From NCBI RefSeq assembly GCF_000336695.1, contig NZ_AOMC01000166.1, positions 5,263-40,279 of the forward strand: a DNA stretch of 35,017 nt, in the 5' to 3' direction. Below are positions 25,574-34,500 of the stretch, one piece after another. The notes beneath the pieces were generated by a model. The model was not told the DNA's origin, did no database searches, and worked only from the letters and a program-made list of their open reading frames with translations. The DNA is from Halococcus morrhuae DSM 1307. Lineage in GTDB: Archaea; Halobacteriota; Halobacteria; Halobacteriales; Halococcaceae. Each line of letters begins with the position of its first letter. The first letter of the stretch is position 1. The position numbers and the translations under genes are program-made.

Positions 25574-26071
25574 ATGTACGAGCGTATCCTCGTGCCGACC
25601 GACGGTTCGCCGGAGGTCGATGCCGTTCTCGATCACGCCAACGGTCTTGCCGCGGCGCACGACGCCGAGCTCCACGCGCTGTACGTCATCAACACAGCGG
25701 GTTACACCGGGCTGCCGGGCGATACCGCCATCGGCGGGCTGGACGCGATGATGAACGATCAGGGCGAGGCGGCGCTCGATCGGGCCGCAGAGCACGTCGG
25801 CGATCACCTCACCGAGCGCGTTCTGCTCGATGGTCGCCCGAGCGCCGAGATCGTCGACTACGCCGACGGGACCGACTGCGATCTCATCGTGATGGGCACG
25901 CACGGCCGCGGCGGCATCGATCGCCTCCTCCTGGGTAGTGTCGCCGAGCGCGTCGTCCGCACCTCGGAAGTCCCCGTCCTCACCGTCCGCGTGCCGAAGC
26001 GCTCGGACGTCGACGACGCCGATGCTGATACCGATGCTGATACCGACACCGATACTGACACCGATTCTTAG
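25574..26071 (+). CDS. Universal stress protein (UspA family) with Asp/Thr tail
   Basis: A 165-aa cytoplasmic UspA-type protein. It begins MYERILVPTDGS and has the nucleotide-binding motif GTHGRGGIDRLLLGS (108-122), so it probably binds ATP. Normal members end at TVRVPK; here residues about 147-165 add an acidic tail of DTD repeats coded by tandem GATGCTGATACC-type units. The tail may be disordered or the result of replication slippage. The stop overlaps that of the convergent birA gene by 4 bp. A TATA-like AGTTAACA about 30 bp upstream suggests its own promoter. Confidence 0.95.
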   Translation: MYERILVPTDGSPEVDAVLDHANGLAAAHDAELHALYVINTAGYTGLPGDTAIGGLDAMMNDQGEAALDRAAEHVGDHLTERVLLDGRPSAEIVDYADGTDCDLIVMGTHGRGGIDRLLLGSVAERVVRTSEVPVLTVRVPKRSDVDDADADTDADTDTDTDTDS

Positions 26072-26985
26072 GCGGGACGCAGGTGGTCGCAGTCGCCGGC
26101 GTGCACGCGCACCGGCCCGTCGTCGGTCGCGATGACCAGCGTACCGGGGAACTCCACGTCGCGTGCCGTCCCGACGATCGTCTCGTCACCGCTCGTGACG
26201 CGCACCCGTCGGTCCAGCGTGAGCGCGTGCTCGCGCCACGCCGCGAGCGCTCCCTCCGGGTCCGCACGGAGCGCGTCGAACCGTTCGAGGAGGCCCTGGA
26301 CGAACGCGCGCCGATCGATGTCGTCCACGTGGGCGCACAACCCGGTCGCATCCTCGGGGAGTCCCGTCGGATCGACGTTGATGCCGATACCGACGACGAC
26401 CCACGAGACGCGGTCGGCCTCGCCCTCCATCTCGGTGAGGATGCCCGCGAGTTTCGTTTCTTCGTCCCCAACGAGCACGTCGTTCGGCCACTTGATACCT
26501 GCCTCGACGCCGTGCTCCCGGGCGGTTTTCGTGACTGCGACCGCCGCCGCGAGCGTCAGCACGGGGGCGTGGGCCGGCGGCAGATCGGGACGGCAGAGCA
26601 CGCTCAACCAGATGCCACCGGGCGGCGAGCGCCACGCACGATCGAGTCGCCCGCGGCCGCCGGTCTGTTCGTTCGCGATCACCGCGACGTCCGTTTCGCC
26701 CTCGGCGGCGAGTTCGCGCGCGCGAGCGTTCGTGCTCGGTAGACTGTCGTGATACTCGACCGTGAACGGGGCATCGAGATCGAACTCGATCGCCGAACCG
26801 CCGTAGTCGGGGACCTCGATCAACCGATAGCCGCCGTCGCTCTCGATCGTGAAGCCCGCCTCGCGCAGCGCCTCGATGTGTTTCCAGACTGCCGCGCGCG
26901 AGACGCCGAGGCGGGCCGCGAGATCGGGTCCGGACACCGCCTCGTCGGCGATGGCAGCGAGCACCGCGCGGCGCGTTTCGTTCAT
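26068..26985 (-). CDS. birA: Biotin--[acetyl-CoA-carboxylase] ligase with N-terminal HTH
   Basis: Attaches biotin to carboxylase carrier domains using ATP. The 305-aa protein has an N-terminal winged helix (1-62, with SRAAVWKHIEALREAGF), as in bifunctional BirA repressors. The catalytic domain has DSLPSTNARARELA, the biotinyl-AMP loop GGRGRLDRAW, IKWPNDVLV with the conserved Lys, and GIGINV. The HTH suggests that it may also control biotin genes, though none are in the window. The ATG at 26985 is followed closely upstream by repeat copy D. Confidence 0.95.
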   Translation of the reverse strand: MNETRRAVLAAIADEAVSGPDLAARLGVSRAAVWKHIEALREAGFTIESDGGYRLIEVPDYGGSAIEFDLDAPFTVEYHDSLPSTNARARELAAEGETDVAVIANEQTGGRGRLDRAWRSPPGGIWLSVLCRPDLPPAHAPVLTLAAAVAVTKTAREHGVEAGIKWPNDVLVGDEETKLAGILTEMEGEADRVSWVVVGIGINVDPTGLPEDATGLCAHVDDIDRRAFVQGLLERFDALRADPEGALAAWREHALTLDRRVRVTSGDETIVGTARDVEFPGTLVIATDDGPVRVHAGDCDHLRPA

Positions 26986-27049
26986 GGATCGGCTACGATC
27001 GCCGACGGATAAATGGTGGCCGATGGCGATTTCCGAAGCATGCGGCCGC

Positions 27050-27261
27050 CGGCCGCGGCGCGGTTGCGGTGCGGTCCTGGCGTCTCGGCGAGCGACGCGA
27101 GCCGAGGCTCAGGAGAGTTTGCTCTCCTGGCGGATGAAGGGCGAGCGACCGAACGAACGTGAGGGAGCGAGGGCTTCTGCGGTGTTGTACGGTTGGCGGA
27201 AGAAGTTGGCATCCGCGCGAGTGAAACGAGCGCGCGATGCCCCCGTCTAAAAAAGTGGGTT
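27050..27261 (+). repeat. Composite intergenic hairpin repeat, copy D
   Basis: Starts with TTGCGGTGCGGTCCTGGCG and the hairpin CTCGGC/GCCGAG, then AGGAGAG/CTCTCCT, CTCCTGGCGGATGAAGGG, GAGGGCTTCTGCGGTG, ATCCGCGCGAGTG, and ends with TAAAAAAGTGGG. The middle block GGTTTTTAGTCCAG is missing, so this copy looks deleted between the CCGCGCGA block and the end, although TTTTAGTC occurs just after it. It occupies the gap between birA and the RNase H-like gene, both on the minus strand. No gene is visible in 26986-27261. Confidence 0.75.
27249..27254 (-). terminator. T-run after the RNase H-like gene
   Basis: On the minus strand CCCACTTTTTTAG begins seven bases past the stop codon of the gene at 27262-27879. 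It doubles as the terminal block of repeat copy D. Confidence 0.45.
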
Positions 27262-27879
27262 TTAGTCACTCGCGGGGCGATCGGCACGCGAAGGCGGCGG
27301 GATCAGCTCGTCGGTGTCGACGGCGGTTGGAAGCACGCAGCGGTCCGCTTCGTCGTTGACGTGGCTGTACTGCCGTGGGGCGTTCGCGAGCGGATGGGCG
27401 GGGTTTTCGGCGCTCCGAATGCGTGCGACTCGGCAGTCGTCGAACCCGTGCAGGCGTGCCTGGATGCCGCGCCAGTGGTTTCTGGAGCGTTCGGGCACCG
27501 GGAGCGGTTCGTCGGGACGCCAGCCGTCGTCGGTCGCGAGCAGCGTGCGGTTGGCGTTGGCTGCGAGCACGTCGTGGTCGACGAGCACGCCGATACGGGC
27601 GTCGCGTGGCGCTCTGGCGGCGAGTATGTCGAGGCCGAGATGGAGCGCGCGGTATTCGGCGACGTTGTTGTCCGGCGCGTGGTCCGGCAGGGCGATCCGT
27701 GCGACGCGCTCGCCGTCGCGGGTTTCGATGACGACGCCGAGACCGCCGCCCGTGGCTCGAAAGGAGCCGTCGGTGGCGACGTAGAACCCACGGTGATGGG
27801 TTCGCGGCGGGTGGGCGATGTGCGGGGTGGGCGAGTCGTCGAAGAGATCACGTAATGTCGGCCGACCGTAGGCGGCCAT
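27262..27879 (-). CDS. RNase H-like protein
   Basis: A 205-aa protein. Residues 33-105 carry an RNase H fold signature: D37 in YVATDGSFR, E75 in NNVAEYRALHLGL and D101/D103 in LVDHDVLAANAN. These could be the metal-binding acidic residues for cleaving RNA in RNA-DNA hybrids. The 30-residue N-terminal extension has a His-rich HPPRTHHRG stretch and the C-terminus is Pro/Arg/Asp-rich. Whether it is an active type 1 RNase H is uncertain. A TTTAAG box about 25 bp above the ATG suggests a leaderless transcript. Confidence 0.85.
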   Translation of the reverse strand: MAAYGRPTLRDLFDDSPTPHIAHPPRTHHRGFYVATDGSFRATGGGLGVVIETRDGERVARIALPDHAPDNNVAEYRALHLGLDILAARAPRDARIGVLVDHDVLAANANRTLLATDDGWRPDEPLPVPERSRNHWRGIQARLHGFDDCRVARIRSAENPAHPLANAPRQYSHVNDEADRCVLPTAVDTDELIPPPSRADRPASD

Positions 27880-27899
27880 GCACCGAATTGGCACCCTCC

Positions 27900-27912
27900 T
27901 AACTTAAACGAT
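27900..27912. promoter_or_regulatory. Shared AT-rich promoter element of divergent genes
   Basis: TAACTTAAACG is near-palindromic. It lies about 25 bp above the RNase H-like start on the minus strand and about 60 bp above the EamA start on the plus strand, so it can serve the first as a TATA box and possibly the second. Confidence 0.4.
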
Positions 27913-27968
27913 ACGACGGCACGTGCCGAGAGCGAAACGTTCAGACGACGGCCAATCGGAGACCGACC

Positions 27969-28889
27969 ATGCGCTATCGTAATTTCGTCGCGTTCGTCGT
28001 TCTCGCTGGGCTGTGGGGCACCGCGTTCATGGCTATCAAGGCCGGATTGTCCTTTTTCCCGCCAGTTCTGTTCGCGGCGTTTCGCTTCGATCTCGCCGCC
28101 GTCATCATGCTCGGCTACGCGGCCGTCGTGACCGACCGCCTGCGGCCGCAGGGGACGCGGGAGTGGCTGCTCGTCGTCGTCGGCGGCGTGTTCATCATCG
28201 CGGGCTATCACGCGCTGTTGTTCATCGGCGAGCAGAACACCACGAGCGCCGTCGCGGCGGTCATCGTCAGCCTCTCGCCGGTGTTGACGCCGGCGTTCGC
28301 CCGCGCGTTCCTCCCGAGCGAGCGCCTCTCGGCGGTCGGTGTCGTCGGCATCCTCCTCGGACTGGTCGGCGTCGCCGTCCTGACGCGTCCGACGCCCGAG
28401 AGCCTCCTCGGCGGCGATCTCGTCCCGAAGGCGTTCGTCTTCGCGGCGGCCGTCTCCTTCGCGCTCGGTAGCGTCTTCACGGAGCGGGTTTCCGCATCGC
28501 TTCCCGCACCGACGATGGAGGCGTGGTCGATGGTGATCGGTGCCGTCGTGTTACACGCCGCGAGCGCGCTCTCGGCCGAATCGCTCGCCGACGTCTCGAT
28601 CGCCGTTCCCGGCGTCGCGGCGCTCGTCTATCTCTCGGTCGGCGCGAGCGCGATCGGCTTTCTCATCTACTTCGATCTGCTCTCCCGGCTCGGCCCGGTC
28701 GAGATCAACCTCGTCTCCTACGTCGCGCCGGTGTTCGCGGCGCTCACGGGTGCGCTCTTTCTCGGTGAAGTCATCGACGCCATCACCGTCGTCGGCTTCG
28801 TGATCATCTTCGCCGGGTTCGTCCTCCTGAAGCGCCGTGCCATCGCCAACGAACTCCCACGGCTCCGCGCCGCGCTCTCCAGCGAGTGA
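27969..28889 (+). CDS. EamA family (DMT superfamily) transporter
   Basis: A 306-aa inner membrane protein with ten hydrophobic segments in two EamA repeats, the usual size for the drug/metabolite transporter superfamily. The first repeat begins FVVLAGLWGTAFMAIKAGLS and holds the typical AFRFDLAA and LLFIGEQNTTSAVAAVIVSL stretches. The second has FALGSVFTERV and INLVSYVAPVFAALTGALFLGE. It probably exports a small metabolite or amino acid; the substrate is unknown. Its stop is followed after one base by an orphan tRNA 3' end. Confidence 0.93.
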   Translation: MRYRNFVAFVVLAGLWGTAFMAIKAGLSFFPPVLFAAFRFDLAAVIMLGYAAVVTDRLRPQGTREWLLVVVGGVFIIAGYHALLFIGEQNTTSAVAAVIVSLSPVLTPAFARAFLPSERLSAVGVVGILLGLVGVAVLTRPTPESLLGGDLVPKAFVFAAAVSFALGSVFTERVSASLPAPTMEAWSMVIGAVVLHAASALSAESLADVSIAVPGVAALVYLSVGASAIGFLIYFDLLSRLGPVEINLVSYVAPVFAALTGALFLGEVIDAITVVGFVIIFAGFVLLKRRAIANELPRLRAALSSE

Positions 28890-28890
28890 A

Positions 28891-28911
28891 TACAAACCCT
28901 GTCCCTCGCAC
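28891..28911 (+). other. Orphan tRNA 3'-end fragment (possible attachment-site remnant)
   Basis: The 21 bases share CCTGTCCCTCGCAC and CAAA with the 3' end of tRNA-Leu at 13584-13604, with only two mismatches in the rest. The T-loop, T-stem and acceptor half are recognisable, but no tRNA body precedes them. Integrases commonly use such 3' ends as attachment sites. The following 28912-29037 holds no gene and is somewhat AT-richer, with the perfect palindrome TTGCTAGCAA at 28973-28982. Confidence 0.6.
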
Positions 28912-29037
28912 GAAACGCCACAGACGACGGAGGGCAGTGGCGCGCGTCCTCCCGTTGGAGCCTGGGATCGTGTTGCTAGCAAGGTAACGTCTCCACAAAT
29001 CACATACTCGAAAGGCAATCGAGCAGTAAACGTGTCG

Positions 29038-29295
29038 TCAGGCGTCGTCGAGAGCGGCACGGAGTTCGGCGCGGCGGTCGGGATCGAGATCGGCGGCGAG
29101 ATCGTTCGTGAAGGGGCTTTCGGCGATCGTGGCGAACGCGCGCTCGGTCTTCTCGCGGATGCGATCGATGGCGGCCTCGATCTCCGTGACGGAGCTATCG
29201 CGCTCGTTGGCAATCGTCACCGGATCGGTGCCCGCCGCGAGCGCGGCCGCGACCGCGCGCTCCTCGTGGCTGAGTATCGATCGTTCATCGTTCAT
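29038..29295 (-). CDS. Small helical protein with a possible HTH segment
   Basis: An 85-aa acidic protein. Residues about 8-45 (LSHEERAVAAALAAGTDPVTIANERDSSVTEIEAAIDRI) resemble the helix-turn-helix of sigma-70 region 4 or LuxR-type regulators, but no family is certain. The C-terminus is DPDRRAELRAALDDA. It is the only gene in the interval beside the tRNA remnant. It could be a local regulator; nothing in the context names a target. Confidence 0.65.
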   Translation of the reverse strand: MNDERSILSHEERAVAAALAAGTDPVTIANERDSSVTEIEAAIDRIREKTERAFATIAESPFTNDLAADLDPDRRAELRAALDDA

Positions 29296-29333
29296 GAGGC
29301 GTTCTGTGCGGGCCGACGAATAAAGCGTGCCGA

Positions 29334-29759
29334 CTAGCCGAGCACCGTGACGGCGACTCGGTGGGGACCGGACGCGCCGTCAAGCGTGACCGACTCGACG
29401 ATAGCGTCCGCGACGCCCTCGCGCCAGTCCGCCACCGCCGCCGCGTGACGCTCGTGGTGGCGCTCGACAGTATAGTCGGCGTCGGCATCGTTCCGCAGGC
29501 GCTTCTCGGTCGCGTCGGGTGTCGGATACGCGGGCGGATCGTCGACGAGTCGCGACGGCGGAATGTGGATCGGTGTTGGAGTCGCATCGTACTCGCCATC
29601 GTGCTCGACGTGGAGTCGGGCACGCATCCGCCCGCTGAACGGCGGCGTCACCCGCAGCACTGCCCCAGAATCGCCTCGCCGGTTCGCTTCGAGGGCCGTC
29701 ACGACGTCCTCCCGATGGACGGCGATCGAACGGATGTCGCGGTAGTCGTCGGACGCCAT
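29334..29759 (-). CDS. Conserved haloarchaeal hypothetical protein
   Basis: A 141-aa protein starting MASDDYRDIRSIAVHREDVV. It has a beta-rich middle with SGAVLRVTPPFSGRMRARLH and IHIPPSRLVDDPP, then a helical part DYTVERHHERHAAAVADWREG, ending VTLDGASGPHRVAVTVLG. I recognise no named domain. The regular secondary structure and acidic composition support a real gene. The gap to the small protein downstream is 38 bp, so they may be co-transcribed. Confidence 0.7.
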   Translation of the reverse strand: MASDDYRDIRSIAVHREDVVTALEANRRGDSGAVLRVTPPFSGRMRARLHVEHDGEYDATPTPIHIPPSRLVDDPPAYPTPDATEKRLRNDADADYTVERHHERHAAAVADWREGVADAIVESVTLDGASGPHRVAVTVLG

Positions 29760-29843
29760 CGACGGCGATTGGCGACGTGCGCACTAAACCCCACGGCCGG
29801 ATCGGCACAACGCAGAACGCTTTTGTTCGCTCTCCTGATCCGG

Positions 29844-30197
29844 ATGAACGATATGGATCGACGATCGTACCTCGCGGGGATCGCCACGGCGAGCACCGCC
29901 GGATTCGCCGTGCTCGCGGGCTGTTCGGGTACTGACGGGGGTAACGGAAGCGGCAATGGCGAGGGTACCGATAGCGGTGGAGAGGGCGGCAATGGCGAAG
30001 ACGGCGGAACCGATGAGGGTGGTGCAGCCGGAACGGACGCGGCTGCCGGATCGGGTCCCGAGGCGACCGAGGACGAGGCGCTCGAAACGGGCCAGGCACC
30101 GCCCGAAGAAACGGCGACGCCATTCGACGAGACCGAGACCGTGCCCGAGGAGGACGGTCTCGAAACCGGCCAAGCGCCGAACGCGACCGACAGCTGA
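29844..30197 (+). CDS. Small Tat lipoprotein with low-complexity body
   Basis: A 117-aa secreted protein. DRRSYLAGIATASTAGFAVLAGC contains the twin arginine motif, a hydrophobic stretch and the lipobox, so a lipid-anchored product is expected. The rest is Gly/Glu/Asp/Thr-rich with no fold. A nine-residue pattern occurs twice: ALETGQAPP near 90 and GLETGQAPN near 110. The start could instead be ATG 29853, three codons later. A TTTTG box upstream is weak. The stop is one base before the convergent aldo/keto reductase stop. Confidence 0.75.
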   Translation: MNDMDRRSYLAGIATASTAGFAVLAGCSGTDGGNGSGNGEGTDSGGEGGNGEDGGTDEGGAAGTDAAAGSGPEATEDEALETGQAPPEETATPFDETETVPEEDGLETGQAPNATDS

Positions 30198-30198
30198 G

Positions 30199-31191
30199 TT
30201 ACTGCTCGCCTTCGCGCGCGGCGTCGATGCGCCCGCGCTGGTCGTCGCTGAGGGCAATGTCGACCGCGCCGACGTTCTCGTCGAGCTGGTCGGTCGTGCG
30301 CGCGCCGACGATCGGCACGCAGGTGAATTTCTCTCGCTCGATCAGCCAGCGCAGCGCGACCTGTGGCGGGCTGGCGTCGAGCTCGTCGGCGATCTCACGG
30401 ACCGTATCGAGCACGTCCCAGCCGCGCTCGGAGACGTAGTAGTCGTCGAAAAACTCGTCGAAGGTGCCCCGCGAACCGTCGGGCGATTCGACGTCGTGGA
30501 CGCCCTCGCCGGCGCGTTCGTACTTTCCTGTGAGGAAGCCACCCGCGAGCGGCGAGTACGGGCAGACCGCGAGGTCTTGGTCGGCACAGACCTCCAGGTA
30601 TTCCTCGACGTCCTCGTAGTAGGCGGCGTGAAAGAGCGGCTGGGTGACGTCGAACCGTTCGAGGTTCTCGACGTCGGACTGCCAGAGCGCCTTCGTGAGC
30701 TGCCAGCCGGCCATCGTCGAGGCTCCGAGATAGTTGACCTTCCCCTTGCGCACGAGGTCGTTCAGGGTTCTGAGAGTTTCGCGGATCGGCGTGTCCTCGT
30801 CGAAGCGGTGGATGTAGTAGAGATCGAGGTAGTCGGTGCCGAGCCTGTCGAGGGTGCCCTCGATCTGCGTGCGGATGTGTTTGCGGCCGAGCCCGCTCTC
30901 GTTCGGGCCGTCGCCGTAGTCGAAGTAGACCTTCGAAGCGAGCACGTAGTCGTTGCGATCGCGGTCGTCGAGCCAGTTGCCGATGTACTCCTCGGCGGTG
31001 CCCGAGGGATCGCCGTAGACGTTCGCGGTGTCGATGAAGTTGATGCCGTGATCGGCCGCGCGATCGAGCAGTTCGTGGGCCTGCTCCTCGTCGGTTTCGA
31101 GCACGTCACCGGTGCGCTTGCCGAAGCGCCACGTGCCGAAGCAGAGTTCTGAAACCGTGAGGCCGGTCGCGCCGAGTGTCGTGTAGTCCAC
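30199..31191 (-). CDS. Aldo/keto reductase
   Basis: A 330-aa TIM-barrel oxidoreductase using NADP(H) to reduce aldehydes or ketones. The catalytic tetrad is visible as D54 and Y59 in FIDTANVYGD, K87 in LASKVYF and H128 in YYIHRFDED. PYSPLAGGFLTGKYER and the VPIVGARTTDQLDENV cofactor segment are typical of the Kvbeta/YghZ-like group. The substrate is unknown. It is divergent from nothing close; the small acidic gene lies 45 bp upstream on the same strand. Confidence 0.93.
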   Translation of the reverse strand: MDYTTLGATGLTVSELCFGTWRFGKRTGDVLETDEEQAHELLDRAADHGINFIDTANVYGDPSGTAEEYIGNWLDDRDRNDYVLASKVYFDYGDGPNESGLGRKHIRTQIEGTLDRLGTDYLDLYYIHRFDEDTPIRETLRTLNDLVRKGKVNYLGASTMAGWQLTKALWQSDVENLERFDVTQPLFHAAYYEDVEEYLEVCADQDLAVCPYSPLAGGFLTGKYERAGEGVHDVESPDGSRGTFDEFFDDYYVSERGWDVLDTVREIADELDASPPQVALRWLIEREKFTCVPIVGARTTDQLDENVGAVDIALSDDQRGRIDAAREGEQ

Positions 31192-31236
31192 GGAGTTTGA
31201 TGGGCGGTCGGCGACAAAACCGTTCGGATGGGTCGG

Positions 31237-31413
31237 CTACGAGTCGTCCAGGAGTTCGTCGATCTCGTTCTCGTCGAGCAGGTCGATCAGATGTTCGCCG
31301 TTTTCGTATCGTCGGAACTCCTCGTCGGTCATGCGTGCGCGGAGCTCGTCCTCGCCGGCAGCCGCTTCGAGTTGGGCGTCGAGGTCCTCCGGGTCGTAGC
31401 CTGGGACGGGCAT
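31237..31413 (-). CDS. Small acidic haloarchaeal protein
   Basis: A 58-aa protein, MPVPGYDPEDLDAQLEAAAG to ENEIDELLDDS, nearly all helical and strongly acidic. An upstream frame extension is rich in Arg/Pro and was rejected. The ATG at 31413 lies 26 bp below a TATATAG box, giving a leaderless transcript. No family is recognised. It is divergent from the type IIG gene and shares its promoter region. Confidence 0.65.
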   Translation of the reverse strand: MPVPGYDPEDLDAQLEAAAGEDELRARMTDEEFRRYENGEHLIDLLDENEIDELLDDS

Positions 31414-31433
31414 GGCTGGCGTTCGTCGTGGAG

Positions 31434-31444
31434 ATCTATATACT
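31434..31444. promoter_or_regulatory. Divergent TATA element between the small acidic gene and the type IIG gene
   Basis: ATCTATATACT contains a symmetrical TATATA core. On the minus strand it sits 26 bp above the ATG at 31413. On the plus strand transcription would start near 31465, about 44 bp before the preferred start at 31509. Confidence 0.55.
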
Positions 31445-31508
31445 GTCCGTCGATCGGGCCGGTGCGGATCACCTGGTTTCATGCATGCCGATGCCGGATG
31501 GACGGATA

Positions 31509-34500
31509 ATGAGTCAGGCGACGCTTCCGGGTCGGTATCGGAACTCGAACCTCTTTTCGGGCTACTACCTCGACGAGCGCGTCTTCGGGCTGGACGAGTG
31601 GGACTGCGACGGGGCAGCCGAGCAGGCCTTCGAGGAGCTGCAGGCGCTCTACGAGGCCGAACGAGGGACACTCGAAAGCTACGACGAGGACCCGCTCCGG
31701 CGACACTGGATCGATGAGGTGCTCTCGATTCTGGGCTACGAGTCGCTTCCCGAGACGCCGATCCTCGACGCGCGCGGGTCGATCGACCGGGCGCTGTACG
31801 ACTCCGCCGACGAGCGCCGTGCCGCCGCGGCGATGAAAGCCGACGGGGAGTACGCCGGGATCTACGGGCAATCGCTGTCGGTGCTCGAAGCCAAGCAGTG
31901 GGACGCCGATTTCACCGCGCGCTTCGGCGAGCAGCGCTCCTATCGAGACGCCTCCCACCAGATCAAATACTACCTCGAACACACGCCGGAGTCGGTCTCG
32001 TGGGGGATCCTGACGAACGGGAAGAAGTGGCGGCTCTACGGGACGAAGGACTACGAGACCGAGACCTACTACGAGGTCGATCTGGTCGACCTGCTCGAAA
32101 CCGATAGTGTGGAGGTGTTCAAGTATTTCTACGTCTTCTTCCGGCCGGCCGCGTTCCGGGAGTCGGGTGGAACGACGTTTCTCGATCGAGTGTGGTCCGA
32201 AAGCGAGACCGCCGCCCAAGAGTTAGGCGAGGACCTCCAAGACAACGTGTTCACCGCGCTGCGGGTGCTCGGCGAGGGGTTCGTCGAGACCAACACCATG
32301 GATATCGACCCCGCCGAGGAGGAACGGCTTGGCGATCTGAAGGAACAGTCGCTGGTGTTGCTCTATCGGCTGATGTTCGTGCTCTACGCGGAATCACGCG
32401 GGCTTATCGACCCCGACGACCCGCGTGCGGCGGCTGAGTACGAGGAGAACTTCAGTCTCGACGAACTCCGGCGCGAGGTCATCGACGAGGTGGGCGAGCG
32501 CGCCGACGAAACGGACTTCGAGCGGGAGTTTTCATCCCACTCGACCGGGCTGTGGAGCCGACTGGAGGACCTCTTCGCGCTCGTCGATTCGGGCAACGAC
32601 GATCTAGGAATTCCCGCGTACAACGGTGGGCTGTTCGACGAGGGGAGCCACGAGTTCCTCGCGGAAAACGAGGTGTCGGACCGCCATCTCGCGGAGGTGG
32701 TCTATCGGCTGTCGACGACCGAGACCGACGAGGGCCACGTCGCCGCGGACTACGCCGATCTCGACACCCGCCATCTGGGAACGATTTATGAAGGCTTGCT
32801 CGAACACGAGTTCGCCGTCGCGCCCGAGGCGCAGGCTGCGATCGCCGGCGATGGGGGACAGATCTGGAAGCCCGCCGACGAGGTGAGCGTGGCCGAGGCG
32901 GTTGAAACTGTGGAGCAGGGCGAGCTCTACGTGGTGAACGACGACGGCGAGCGCAAGGCCACGGGGGCGTACTACACGCCCGACTACGTGGTGACGTATA
33001 TCGTCGAGGAGACCGTCGGGCCGCTCTTGGAGGAGATCGAGGACGAACTCGCCGACGTGGAGTCGGGCACCCAGGAGTACGTGGTCGCGTTCTGGGAGCG
33101 CGTGACCGATCTCAAGATCCTGGATCCGGCAATGGGCAGCGGGCACTTCCTCACGAAGGCGACGGGTTATCTCGCCGACGCGATGATGGAGCGCGTCCGG
33201 GAGCTCGAATCGGGCTCGCTGTTCGACGAGGAGCTGGTCCGGCGGACGATCTCGCGGGAGTGTATCTATGGTGTGGACGTCAACGGGATGGCCGTCGAGC
33301 TGGCGAAGCTCTCGATGTGGCTCGAAACGCTCGCCGCCGACCAGCCGCTCGCATTTTTGGATCACCACCTCAGGGACGGGAACTCCCTCGTCGGCTCGGA
33401 CATCACCGAGGTGCTCGCCGACGAGAACGACGAATCGGGCCAGATGACGCTGGCCGATTTCGCCCGGACCCGCCGGCGCGCGCTCAGGGAGGTGATGGAC
33501 CACATGAGCGAGCTGCTCGCCATCGACAACGAGACCCTGGACGACGTGCATTCGATGGAGGAGCTCTACGCCGAGATCCGCGACGATCCGCTCTACGAGC
33601 ACTTGCAGGCGATGGCGACGGTCCACACGGCCGGCGAGTTCGGACTCGACGTGCCCGAGGACGCCATCGAGCGCATGGCCCGCGCCATCGAAGAGGAGAG
33701 TGAGTGGGCCGCGCTCGAAGGGACCGACTGGTTCCGCGCGGCGCAGGCGATGGCCGACGAGGAGGGCTTTTTCCACTGGGAACTCGAATTCCCCGCGGTC
33801 TTCTTCGACATGGACGGCGAGCGACTGGCGAGTGCGGGGTTCGATGCCGTTGTGGGGAATCCGCCGTGGATGGATTTCCAGAGAATCGACCAACAGGAGA
33901 GAAAATATCAACGAGAATTCTTCCAAGCCGCTGTCGGAAAATACGACATGTATGCCGTCTTTGCGGAACGAGCGACGAATCTACTATCAGTGGCAGGAGA
34001 GTTTGGGTTTGTTATCCAAAATCGATTCCTCTCCAGTAGCTATGGCACTGGACTCAAAAAGCATTTAGCCGAAAACTTCGGCGTTAGAGCGATACTTGAT
34101 TCTGAGGACGCAAATGTATTCGAAGGAACAACCACATATCCACTTATTCTTCTCGCGTCGGCGAGCCAACAAAGTGAGTTTCAGTATGCTCACTTGGAAA
34201 ATGCTTCTGAGCAAGAAGTAGAAATGTTCCTTGACGGAAGTACCGAGGATGCCCATCCTATTCAGACGGAGAAACTGATTCCAGATCGACCGTGGATATT
34301 CCCGTCCGCTGGAGAACAGTCTGTGATGGAATCGATAAAAGAATCTGACTCTACACCATTCGATGAATTGACTGAAGATATTTCTACCGGAATAAAAACA
34401 AATCTCAAGGACGCATACGTATTCGAATCTCCGCGGAGTGAGATACCAGTTGAGGATGAGTTGCTCCGTCCGGTACTTGATGGAGCTGATATTCACCGAT

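Noticed and set aside
13520-28911. A 15-kb integrated element bounded by tRNA-Leu and the 28891 fragment
   Set aside because: The interval holds core genes (glyA, folD, birA, DUF63) and no integrase or replication gene, with normal composition. The fragment is better seen as a separate trace.
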